The notes beneath the pieces are model-generated. The model had not been told where the DNA came from. It saw only the letters and a program-made list of their open reading frames with translations, and did no database searches. This document shows, in pieces, positions 1 to 5,860 of a DNA stretch of 6,046 bases. The position numbers were made by a program, and so were the translations under genes. Location: assembly GCA_934572365.1 (NCBI GenBank), contig CAKTKX010000084.1, forward strand, positions 1 to 6,046. Direction: 5' to 3'. Each line of letters begins with the position of its first letter. The stretch's first letter is position 1. This DNA is from an uncultured Oscillospiraceae bacterium. GTDB lineage: Bacteria > Bacillota > Clostridia > Oscillospirales > Oscillospiraceae.

Positions 1-777
1 CGCCTGCTCCACGGTGACCGGCACATCAAAGTGGCAGCTGACGGAAATGGAGTGGCTGCGCACCACGGGGACGCGGACGCAGGTGCAGCTGACCTTCAGC
101 TCGGGCAGGTGCATGATCTTGCGGCCTTCGTTCTGCATCTTCATCTCTTCGCTGGTGTAGCCCTCGAACTGCTCACCGCCGATCTGGGGGATCAGGTTGA
201 AGGCGATCTGGTGGGAAAACACCTTCGGCTCGTAGGTCTTGCCTTCCCGCAGCGCCTCCACCTCGTTCATCAGCTCGATGGGGCCGCCCGCGCCAGCGCC
301 AGAAACAGCCTGGTACGTGGAAGCGGTCATGGTGCGGATGGGGGCGATGGTGTTCAGGGCGTTTACCGCCGTGACGGTGATGATGGTGGAGCAATTGGGG
401 TTGGAGATGATGCCCTTGTGGTTCTTCACGTCCTCGGGGTTGACCTCCGGCACAATCAGCGGCACCTGGGGATCCAGGCGGAACGCGGAGGAATTGTCCA
501 CGAATACCGCCCCGGAAGCCACGATGGCGGGGGCGAATTTCTTGGCAATATCGTTTTCCGCCGCACCCAGGACGATGTCCACGCCCTTGAAGGCGGCGTC
601 GGTGGCTTCCTGAATGGTCACGTCCTCGCCGTGAAACTTCACGGTTTTGCCCGCGCTCCGGGCAGAGGCCAGCGGAACCAGCTTCCCAACAGGGAAATTG
701 CGCTCCTGCAGAACCTTGATCATTTCCTGTCCCACGGCGCCGGTAGCGCCCAGGACGGCTACAGTATAGGTTTTCAT
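1..777 (-). CDS. asd: Aspartate-semialdehyde dehydrogenase, partial (C-terminus cut by window edge)
   Basis: Cytosolic enzyme that reduces L-aspartyl-4-phosphate with NADPH to aspartate semialdehyde, the branch point to lysine/diaminopimelate and to homoserine/threonine/methionine. I read 259 residues without a stop. The N-terminal Rossmann loop is GATGAVG (10-16). The catalytic cysteine is C129 in SNPNCST, Q156 lies in STYQAVSGAG, and substrate-binding candidates are E210 and K213. R235 and H242 lie in VRVPVVRSH. The spacings C129-Q156 (27) and R235-H242 (7) match those of E. coli Asd (C135/Q162, R267/H274). Family members run about 330-370 residues, so roughly the last 70-110 are outside the window. 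The start at 777 follows GGGAGG (792-787) with a 9-nt spacer. It lies 20 nt after the lysC stop and is the last visible gene of the hom-lysC-asd operon. The usual FSAGGS-type loop reads VLGAAEND here. Confidence 0.97.
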   Translation of the reverse strand, partial: MKTYTVAVLGATGAVGQEMIKVLQERNFPVGKLVPLASARSAGKTVKFHGEDVTIQEATDAAFKGVDIVLGAAENDIAKKFAPAIVASGAVFVDNSSAFRLDPQVPLIVPEVNPEDVKNHKGIISNPNCSTIITVTAVNALNTIAPIRTMTASTYQAVSGAGAGGPIELMNEVEALREGKTYEPKVFSHQIAFNLIPQIGGEQFEGYTSEEMKMQNEGRKIMHLPELKVSCTCVRVPVVRSHSISVSCHFDVPVTVEQA

Positions 778-797
778 AGATTCATTCCTCCCATACA

Positions 798-2114
798 TTA
801 CTTTACGAAGCTGTTGTACAGAACCCGGATGGCTTCCTTAAAGTCCTTATTGTCCACGCCGAAAATGATGTTCAATTCGTCGGGTCCCTGGTTGATCATG
901 CGAATGTTGATGCCGCTTTCGCCCAGCGCCTTGAAGATCCGGCCGGAAATGCCGGGGCGGAAGGCCATCTTCCGACCGACGGCGGCGACCACGGCAATGT
1001 GGTGGTGGACGTCCAGGGTATCCGGCTGGGCTTCCTTTTTGATCTCCGCCATGATGGTGTACAGCTCCTTTTCCACCGCGTCGGTGGGAAGCACGACGGA
1101 AACATTGTCAATGCCGTTGGGAACGTAGTCCACGGAAATATTATGCCGCTCCAGCACCGACAGGACTCTGCGCAGGACACCAACCTGGTTGCTCATGCCC
1201 CGTTTTGTCAGGGAGATGATGGAAAAGTCCTTTTTTCCGGTGATGCCGGTAATGAACCGGTCAGGGTCAACGTCCCCTGAGAAGGACTCCTGGATCATGG
1301 TGCCGGGGGCGTCCGGGTCGTTGGTATTGCGGATGTTCAGCGGGATGTTCTTTTCCCGCACCGGGAAAATGGAATCCTCGTGAAGCACCTGAGCGCCGGA
1401 ATAGCTCAGCTCCCGAAGCTCGTCGTAGGTGACCTCAGGGATGGCCTGAGGATCGTCCACGATCCGGGGGTCGGCCATGAGGATGCCGGATACATCCGTC
1501 CAGTTTTCGTACACATCCGCGTCCAGCGCCGCCGCCGCCAGTGCGCCGGTGATGTCGCTGCCGCCACGGGAGAAGGTATGGATGGTGCCGTCGGGCATGG
1601 TGCCGTAGAAGCCGGGGATCACCGCGCCGTAGCCAAGCAGCACCTGGTTGCGCAGCGCCTTGTAGGACGTCTCCCGGTTCACGGTGCCGTCCATGTTGAA
1701 CATTACCCAGTCTGCCGCGTCCACGAACTGGAAGCCGAGGTAGGCCGCCATCAGCTTGGCGGAGAAATACTCGCCCCGGCTGACCAGCTCCTCCTGGGTC
1801 ACGTCCTTCGCGTCGATGCGCTTTTTGAGCGCCTCCAGCTCCGGCTCCAATGCCAGATCCAGCCCCAGCTCATCCCGGATGTCCAGGTAGCGGGAGGCGA
1901 TCATGTCAAAAATGCTGCTGCAATCCACGCCGTACTGGACGTGGGCATAGCACAGATAGAGAAGGTCGGTCAGCTTATGGTCATTGCCGAACCGCTTGCC
2001 CGCGGCGGAGACCACCACGACCCGGCGCTCCGGGTCGGCCAGAAGAATATCCCGTACCTTGCGGTACTGGCCGGCATCCGCCATGGAGCTGCCGCCGAAT
2101 TTGACTACTTTCAT
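798..2114 (-). CDS. lysC: Aspartokinase, monofunctional, with two C-terminal ACT domains
   Basis: Phosphorylates L-aspartate with ATP, the first committed step of the aspartate amino-acid family. The 438-residue protein has an amino-acid kinase domain (about 1-285) opening with VKFGGSS (4-10). Other kinase motifs are SRGEYFSAKLMAAYL (112-126), the nucleotide/aspartate-site segment FSRGGSDITG (181-190), and WTDVSGILMADPR (205-217). Two ACT domains follow (about 298-360 and 372-437) and are expected to bind feedback inhibitors. The RGGSDITG form and full length recall B. subtilis aspartokinase III (YclM) rather than the two-subunit LysC/DapG type; I see no strong internal start for a separate beta subunit. 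Inhibition by lysine and/or threonine is likely but not readable from sequence. I chose the start at 2114 because the 42-codon in-frame extension runs back into hom in another frame, while AGAGAGG sits 8 nt upstream of this ATG. It lies 26 nt after hom and 20 nt before asd. Confidence 0.98.
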   Translation of the reverse strand: MKVVKFGGSSMADAGQYRKVRDILLADPERRVVVVSAAGKRFGNDHKLTDLLYLCYAHVQYGVDCSSIFDMIASRYLDIRDELGLDLALEPELEALKKRIDAKDVTQEELVSRGEYFSAKLMAAYLGFQFVDAADWVMFNMDGTVNRETSYKALRNQVLLGYGAVIPGFYGTMPDGTIHTFSRGGSDITGALAAAALDADVYENWTDVSGILMADPRIVDDPQAIPEVTYDELRELSYSGAQVLHEDSIFPVREKNIPLNIRNTNDPDAPGTMIQESFSGDVDPDRFITGITGKKDFSIISLTKRGMSNQVGVLRRVLSVLERHNISVDYVPNGIDNVSVVLPTDAVEKELYTIMAEIKKEAQPDTLDVHHHIAVVAAVGRKMAFRPGISGRIFKALGESGINIRMINQGPDELNIIFGVDNKDFKEAIRVLYNSFVK

Positions 2115-2120
2115 TTTTGA

Positions 2121-2129
2121 ATCCTCTCT
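2121..2129 (-). promoter_or_regulatory. Ribosome binding site of lysC
   Basis: On the minus strand this reads AGAGAGGAT. Its GAGG core ends 8 nt before the ATG at 2114. It decides the start of lysC: upstream in-frame ATG codons overlap the end of hom and have no such site. Confidence 0.75.
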
Positions 2130-2140
2130 GCCGCTTCCCA

Positions 2141-3250
2141 TTATCCGCGGATCGCCGCGGCGAATGCGTCGGGGTTCTCCTTCAGCCAGGCGTGCATTTT
2201 GGCAACGGATACCGGCGCGGTCACCGCCGCATTGCCCCAATGCGCCTTCGTCTCGCCGTTCCAGCCGCCGCGAACATACCAGGTCAGCTCCTCGTCGTTC
2301 ACGGCCGCCGCACGGCCGCCGTAGGGGGCGTAGAAGCCCTTGCCGGCAAGAACGTCCACCAGATCCTGCACCACATTGTATGCAGTGGGATACCGGCCTG
2401 CGCCCTGACCGAAGAAGCTCATGCGCTGGGAGGTCTCGCCGATGAAGGTGATCAGATTGTAATTCATGGGGACAGCAGCTTCCGGCTCACCGTCCTTCAC
2501 CAGGGTAGGCTGGACGTAGGCGCTGATCACGCCATTTTCCCGCTTGCCCGTGGAGATCAGCTTGCATACCAGGCCGTGGGCTTTGAAGTTCTCCACGTCC
2601 TCGGCCTTGATATTGCGGATACCCGCCACGGGGACGGTCTCCTTCTCCAGGCTCACGCCGAAGGCGATGTTGGAGGACAGGATAACCTTGTGCCAGGTGT
2701 CGATGCCGTCCACATCGGTGGAGGGATTGGCTTCGGCATAGCCCAGCGCCTGCGCCTGCTTCAGCACATCGTCGTAGTTTAAGCCCTGCCGGGTCATGTT
2801 GTCGAGAATGTAGTTGCAGGTGCCGTTCATAATGCCGCCGACCTCCCGGATGCTCTGCACCCGGCGGGCGCGCTCCAGCTCGGAAAGCCAGCCGATGCCG
2901 CCGCCCACGGCTGCGGTGCAGCGGAAATAAACGCCCTTTTCCTTCACCAGAGGCAGCAGCTCGTCATAGAAGGTGCATACCAGCGCCTTATTGGAGGTGA
3001 CCACGTTCTTCCCAGCCTCCACGGCGGCGCGGACGAAATCGTAGGCAGGGTGCAGCCCGCCCATGGCCTCCACCACGGTGTCGATGCTGTCGTCCTCCAC
3101 AATATCCCGGATATTGTGGACAGCCTGGGCGTCAGGAAGCTTGATATCCTCCAGGCACAGAACCTTGGTTACCTGCATGTCGTCTCTGCTTTCCGTGATC
3201 TCATATACGCCCCGGCCAACCACGCCGAAGCCCAGCAATCCGATCTTCAT
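2141..3250 (-). CDS. hom: Homoserine dehydrogenase, short form without a recognisable ACT domain
   Basis: Reduces aspartate semialdehyde to homoserine with NAD(P)H, the step that commits carbon to threonine and methionine. The 369-residue protein opens with the Rossmann loop GFGVVGRG (7-14), followed by SNKAL (86-90) and the catalytic-domain stretch GGIMNGTCNYIL (138-149). The motif GYAEANPSTDVDGID runs 170-184. E173, D184 and K188 have the same spacing as the catalytic/binding residues E208, D219 and K223 of yeast Hom6. GQGAGRYPTA (281-290) is the conserved C-terminal cofactor-site return. Typical Gram-positive Hom proteins run about 430 residues and end in an ACT domain. Here only about 60 residues follow the core, with a possible relic first strand (TWYVRG, 323-328) and no clear ACT pattern. 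The start at 3250 has GGAGG (3263-3259) at an 8-nt spacer; an ATG at 3265 overlaps that site and is less likely. First gene of the hom-lysC-asd operon. Confidence 0.97.
   Translation of the reverse strand: MKIGLLGFGVVGRGVYEITESRDDMQVTKVLCLEDIKLPDAQAVHNIRDIVEDDSIDTVVEAMGGLHPAYDFVRAAVEAGKNVVTSNKALVCTFYDELLPLVKEKGVYFRCTAAVGGGIGWLSELERARRVQSIREVGGIMNGTCNYILDNMTRQGLNYDDVLKQAQALGYAEANPSTDVDGIDTWHKVILSSNIAFGVSLEKETVPVAGIRNIKAEDVENFKAHGLVCKLISTGKRENGVISAYVQPTLVKDGEPEAAVPMNYNLITFIGETSQRMSFFGQGAGRYPTAYNVVQDLVDVLAGKGFYAPYGGRAAAVNDEELTWYVRGGWNGETKAHWGNAAVTAPVSVAKMHAWLKENPDAFAAAIRG
2143..2162. repeat. Two abutting 10-bp palindromes at the 3' end of hom
   Basis: The last codons of hom contain ATCCGCGGAT (2143-2152) directly followed by CGCCGCGGCG (2153-2162), each a perfect palindrome. 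Together the two CCGCGG cores (2145-2150 and 2155-2160) can form a 6-bp, all-GC hairpin with a 4-nt loop in the operon mRNA. No U-run follows, so it is not an intrinsic terminator. It may be a by-product of GC-rich codons or an intercistronic mRNA structure. Confidence 0.5.
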
Positions 3251-3258
3251 CAAATCAT

Positions 3259-3263
3259 CCTCC
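3259..3263 (-). promoter_or_regulatory. Ribosome binding site of hom
   Basis: GGAGG on the minus strand, 8 nt upstream of the ATG at 3250. It overlaps the alternative in-frame ATG at 3265, which therefore cannot use it, and so favours the shorter protein. Confidence 0.85.
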
Positions 3264-3330
3264 ATTTTATAGATGTGTGCGGGGATTTTTGGTCAGTGTG
3301 TAAAAACGGATGTGTCCATCCCGAAAACGC

Positions 3331-3359
3331 TTGCTTTTTGACGAAAAACAGTATATCAT
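3331..3359 (+). promoter_or_regulatory. Candidate promoter of the thrC-thrB operon
   Basis: TTGCTT (3331-3336), a 17-nt spacer, and TATCAT (3354-3359); the -10 matches 5 of 6 and the -35 only 3 of 6. An alternative pairing is TTGACG (3338-3343) with TATACC (3359-3364) at a short 15-nt spacer. The predicted start is near 3366, with a leader of about 93 nt. The weak -35 suggests lower basal strength than the opposing promoter, or help from an activator. Confidence 0.5.
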
Positions 3360-3378
3360 ATACCTACTCAAATTTCAA
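3350..3378 (-). promoter_or_regulatory. Sigma-70/SigA-type promoter of the hom-lysC-asd operon
   Basis: Minus strand: -35 TTGAAA (3378-3373), a 17-nt spacer, and -10 TATACT (3355-3350). Each hexamer matches the consensus at 5 of 6 positions with ideal spacing. The predicted start point is near 3343, giving a leader of about 93 nt before the hom ATG. Confidence 0.75.
3351..3363. promoter_or_regulatory. 13-bp palindrome spanning both -10 boxes (possible operator)
   Basis: GTATAT-C-ATATAC is a perfect inverted repeat of 6-bp arms around one central base. It covers nearly all of the leftward -10 (3350-3355) and the whole rightward -10 (3354-3359). It may exist only because two -10 boxes are placed symmetrically, or it may also bind a dimeric regulator able to shut both operons. 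Confidence 0.5.
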
Positions 3379-3447
3379 CCACGCCAAAAAGCCAAGGTTT
3401 TCCCGGTATTCCCCAACTTTTTGTGCAATTAGCAGAGAACGAAACTC

Positions 3448-3453
3448 AGGAGG
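3448..3453 (+). promoter_or_regulatory. Ribosome binding site of thrC
   Basis: A perfect AGGAGG with a 5-nt spacer before the ATG at 3459. It rules out the in-frame GTG at 3423, which would place this site inside the coding region. Confidence 0.9.
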
Positions 3454-3458
3454 TTACA

Positions 3459-4904
3459 ATGCTCTATCATTCCACCAGAAGCGAAGCCCATTTTGTGGAC
3501 AGCGCCGAAGCCGTGCTGGAGGGTCTTGCCCCCGACGGCGGTTTGTATATGCCCGAGAAGATTCCCGCGTTTGACTGGCTGGCCTGCCTGAAGGGCAGCT
3601 CTACGGAAATGTCCGCGAAAATTCTCGCCGCCCTGCTGCCGGATATCCCCGATATGGATACGCTGGTTCGCCGCGCCTATCAGGGGAAATTTGAAACGGA
3701 AGACCTGACCCCCACCGTCCCCGTAGGCGGCTACTCCGTGCTGGAGCTGTTCCGAGGGCCTACGTCCGCCTTTAAGGACGTGGCGCTTTCCATGCTGCCC
3801 CAGCTGCTCACCGCCGCCAAAACCGTCAAGGGGATGGAAAAGGATATCCTGATCCTCACCGCCACCTCCGGTGACACCGGCAAGGCCGCTCTGGAGGGCT
3901 TCCGGGACGTGCCGGGTGTGCGCATCTGCGTGTTTTATCCCGACGGCGGCGTCTCTCAGGTGCAGCGCGCCCAGATGGTGACCCAGGAGGGCGGCAACGT
4001 GGCTGTATGCGCCGTCCGAGGCAATTTTGACGACGCCCAGACCGGTGTGAAGAACATCTTCGCCGCCTGTCAGGGGCGGGAGCTGCCCTACGCTCTGTCC
4101 AGCGCCAACTCCATCAACATCGGTCGTCTCGCGCCCCAGATCATGTACTATTTCCGCTCCTACCGCGACCTGCTGGACGCAGGAAAAATCAAGTTGGGCG
4201 ACGAGGTCAACTATTCCGTCCCCACCGGCAACTTCGGCGACATTCTGGCAGGGTATCTCGCCAAGCGGCTGGGTCTGCCCGTGGGGAAGCTGATCTGCGC
4301 CTCCAACGCCAACAACGTCCTCACCGACTTCATCCGCACCGGCGTTTACGACAAGCGCCGTCCCCTGCTGAAGACCACCTCCCCCTCCATGGACATTCTG
4401 GTGTCCTCCAACTTAGAGCGGCTGCTGTATCTGCTGTCCGGGGACACCGCCCTGGTGTCCGGGCTGATGAGCGATCTGAACCAGGAGGGTGTTTACACCG
4501 TCCCCGGCGCGCTGCTGGCCACGATTCAGAAGGAATTCTGGGCGGCTTACTGCGACGACGCCAAAGCCCGGGAGATCATGGGTCGGGTCTACCGGGACTG
4601 GGGCTACCTCTGTGACCCCCACACCGCCTCCGGCTGGGCAGCGGCGGAGGAGTATACCTCCCAGACCGGCGACAATCGTCCCATGGTGGTGCTGTCCACC
4701 GCGTCCCCCTACAAATTCCCCGCAGCGGTTCTCACCGCCGTGGGCGGCGACACCTCCGGGAGCGAATTTGACCAGATGGCGCGGCTGTCCGTCATGACGG
4801 GCGTGCCCATCCCCAAAAATCTGGCGGGTTTGCAGGGCAAGCCCGAGCGCCACACCGGCGTCATCAACAAGGAAGACATGCTGGACTATGTCCTGCATCT
4901 GTAA
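3459..4904 (+). CDS. thrC: Threonine synthase (PLP-dependent)
   Basis: Converts O-phospho-L-homoserine to L-threonine and phosphate in the cytosol, the last step of the pathway. The 481-residue protein is of the long ThrC class. Its N-terminal threonine-synthase domain (about 1-80) begins LYHSTRSEA, with GLAPDGGLYMP at 22-32. The fold-type II PLP core carries GPTSAFKD (100-107), with K106 the expected Schiff-base lysine. TATSGDTGKAALEG (134-147) and VPTGNFGDILAGYLAKR (254-270) fit the PLP phosphate-binding loops, and DPHTASGW (386-393) is a conserved C-terminal motif. YPDGGVSQVQRAQM (160-173) is also characteristic of ThrC. The start is fixed by AGGAGG at 3448-3453. It is the first gene of a two-gene operon, with thrB 18 nt downstream. 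Codon use is like that of its neighbours and I see no damage. Confidence 0.97.
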   Translation: MLYHSTRSEAHFVDSAEAVLEGLAPDGGLYMPEKIPAFDWLACLKGSSTEMSAKILAALLPDIPDMDTLVRRAYQGKFETEDLTPTVPVGGYSVLELFRGPTSAFKDVALSMLPQLLTAAKTVKGMEKDILILTATSGDTGKAALEGFRDVPGVRICVFYPDGGVSQVQRAQMVTQEGGNVAVCAVRGNFDDAQTGVKNIFAACQGRELPYALSSANSINIGRLAPQIMYYFRSYRDLLDAGKIKLGDEVNYSVPTGNFGDILAGYLAKRLGLPVGKLICASNANNVLTDFIRTGVYDKRRPLLKTTSPSMDILVSSNLERLLYLLSGDTALVSGLMSDLNQEGVYTVPGALLATIQKEFWAAYCDDAKAREIMGRVYRDWGYLCDPHTASGWAAAEEYTSQTGDNRPMVVLSTASPYKFPAAVLTAVGGDTSGSEFDQMARLSVMTGVPIPKNLAGLQGKPERHTGVINKEDMLDYVLHL

Positions 4905-4922
4905 GCTGACAGGAGAAGCTGC

Positions 4923-5813
4923 ATGAAACGAGTTACCATCCGCGTTCCCGCCACCACCGCGAACCTCGGCCCCGGGTTTGACGCCTTCGGCTGCGCCCTG
5001 AGCCTGTACACCGACGTCACCTTTGAAGAAACCGATTCCGGTCTGGAGATCACCGGCTGCGACGAAGCCTACACGGGGCCTGACAATCTGGCCTACACCG
5101 CCTACTGCGCCGTGCTGGGCACCCTGAGCGAGGAAGTCCGGGGCGTGAAAATTCACATCGACGCCCATATCCCCATCTGCCGGGGTCTCGGTTCCTCCGC
5201 CGCGCTGCTGGTGGCCGGCGCCATGGGTGCCAACGTCCTGCGGGGCAACAAGCTCTCCACCCAGGGTCTGCTCAACATCACCAACGCCATGGAAGGCCAT
5301 CCGGACAATCTGGCCCCCGCTTTCCTGGGCGGTCTGACCGCGTCCATGGTGGACGGCGGTCTGCCAGTGAGCGTCAGCTTTCCCCTCCACGCCGGGTGGG
5401 AATTTCTGGTTCTCATTCCGGATTTCACCCTGTCCACTCCCCTTGCCCGTTCCGTCCTGCCGGAGCAGGTCAACCGCCGGGACGCCATTTACAACATCTC
5501 CCACGGCGCGTTGGTGCTCAAGGCGCTGGAGCTTGGAGATGAAAAGCTCCTGCGTACCGCCATGCAGGACAGGCTCCACCAGGACTACCGGAAAAAGCTC
5601 ATTCCGGACTACGAAAAAATCGAGGCGCTGGTGCGCACCGTGGGCGCGGCCTTCTGCCTTTCCGGCGCAGGCCCCACTCTTTTGTGCATCACCCGCAACC
5701 CCGGGTTGGAAGAGAAGCTTGCTAAAAAGCTGGACAGCATCACGGAGCATCACTGGCAGATGCTGCCCCTGCATGTGGAATTCGACGGTGCGCACGTCCT
5801 CAAGGCCGAATAA
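4923..5813 (+). CDS. thrB: Homoserine kinase (GHMP family)
   Basis: Phosphorylates homoserine with ATP to O-phosphohomoserine, the substrate of the upstream-encoded ThrC. The 296-residue protein has normal length for the GHMP small-molecule kinases. Motif 1 is VPATTANLGPGFDAFG (8-23). Motif 2 is the glycine-rich ATP loop RGLGSSAALL (87-96). EGHPDNLAPAFLGG (124-137) is the segment typical of homoserine kinases, and motif 3 is LSGAGPTLL (246-254). AGGAGA (4911-4916) lies 6 nt before the ATG. The 18-nt gap after thrC indicates co-transcription and probably coupled expression. The order thrC-thrB is as in B. subtilis, not the thrB-thrC order of E. coli. A bidirectional hairpin terminator begins 3 nt after the stop codon. 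Confidence 0.98.
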   Translation: MKRVTIRVPATTANLGPGFDAFGCALSLYTDVTFEETDSGLEITGCDEAYTGPDNLAYTAYCAVLGTLSEEVRGVKIHIDAHIPICRGLGSSAALLVAGAMGANVLRGNKLSTQGLLNITNAMEGHPDNLAPAFLGGLTASMVDGGLPVSVSFPLHAGWEFLVLIPDFTLSTPLARSVLPEQVNRRDAIYNISHGALVLKALELGDEKLLRTAMQDRLHQDYRKKLIPDYEKIEALVRTVGAAFCLSGAGPTLLCITRNPGLEEKLAKKLDSITEHHWQMLPLHVEFDGAHVLKAE

Positions 5814-5816
5814 AAC

Positions 5817-5855
5817 AAAAACTTCGTATGACTTTGCAATCATACGAAGTTTTTT
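5817..5855. terminator. Bidirectional intrinsic terminator between thrB and mgtE-like gene
   Basis: Arms 5817-5831 and 5840-5854 pair perfectly over 15 bp. The 11-bp core is ACTTCGTATGA with its complement, extended by four A-T pairs, around an 8-nt loop (CTTTGCAA). Reading rightwards, the hairpin runs into TTTTTT (5850-5855), which ends thrC-thrB. Reading leftwards, the A-rich left flank (5812-5821) gives a U-rich tail interrupted by one G, which can end the transporter transcript. The convergent gap is only 47 nt. Confidence 0.9.
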
Positions 5856-5860
5856 CTTTC

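Larger units (their letters stand above)
3334..3423. repeat. Three copies of the heptamer CAAAAAG/CTTTTTG around the promoters
   Basis: CTTTTTG lies at 3334-3340 and 3417-3423, and its complement CAAAAAG at 3385-3391. The first two copies in order form an 8-bp inverted repeat (3333-3340 and 3385-3392) flanking the paired promoters. The last two form a 7-bp inverted repeat within the thrC leader, with a 25-nt loop. A one-off version, ATTTTTG, is at 3285-3291. Confidence 0.45.
3251..3458. promoter_or_regulatory. Divergent control region between hom-lysC-asd and thrC-thrB
   Basis: This 208-nt stretch has no convincing gene and is AT-rich compared with the GC-rich genes on both sides. It carries one promoter for each direction with overlapping -10 boxes and two predicted leaders of about 93 nt. 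It also holds three exact copies of CAAAAAG or its complement and six runs of exactly five A or T. I looked for T-box motifs and lysine-riboswitch core sequences on both strands and found none. The predicted leaders are also short for either class. Confidence 0.85.

Noticed and set aside
31..1128. A 365-codon plus-strand open frame opposite asd and lysC
   Set aside because: Its translation has skewed composition (G, H, D, V, L) and no recognisable motif. The minus strand encodes Asd with catalytic residues in place, so this is a shadow frame. The same applies to 1380-2120 and 2117-2782 on the plus strand.
2115..2240. A 42-codon N-terminal extension of lysC
   Set aside because: It would overlap the end of hom, is rich in arginine and glycine, and lacks a ribosome site. 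Aspartokinases start just before the KFGGSS motif, as with the ATG at 2114.
3251..3265. An upstream ATG start for hom adding MEDDL
   Set aside because: This ATG overlaps the GGAGG ribosome site, which is ideally placed for the ATG at 3250. The Rossmann strand should begin right at the start (MKIGLLGFG).
3293..3319. Leader peptide MDTSVFTH upstream of hom as a threonine attenuator
   Set aside because: It has only two threonine codons in eight, no Shine-Dalgarno sequence, and overlaps a weak hairpin. That is too little to call a gene; it is mentioned under findings only as part of a possible attenuator.
3385..3423. CAAAAAG/CTTTTTG as a terminator hairpin in the thrC leader
   Set aside because: The 7-bp stem is mostly A-T with a 25-nt loop and little inner pairing, so it is too unstable to count as an intrinsic terminator.
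3423..3458. A GTG start for thrC adding 12 residues
   Set aside because: It has no ribosome site of its own and would place AGGAGG inside the coding sequence. ThrC proteins typically begin close to the YHSTR-like motif.
3251..3458. T-box or lysine riboswitch in either leader
   Set aside because: Neither strand shows the T-box antiterminator motif or lysine-riboswitch core sequences, and leaders of about 93 nt are short for both.
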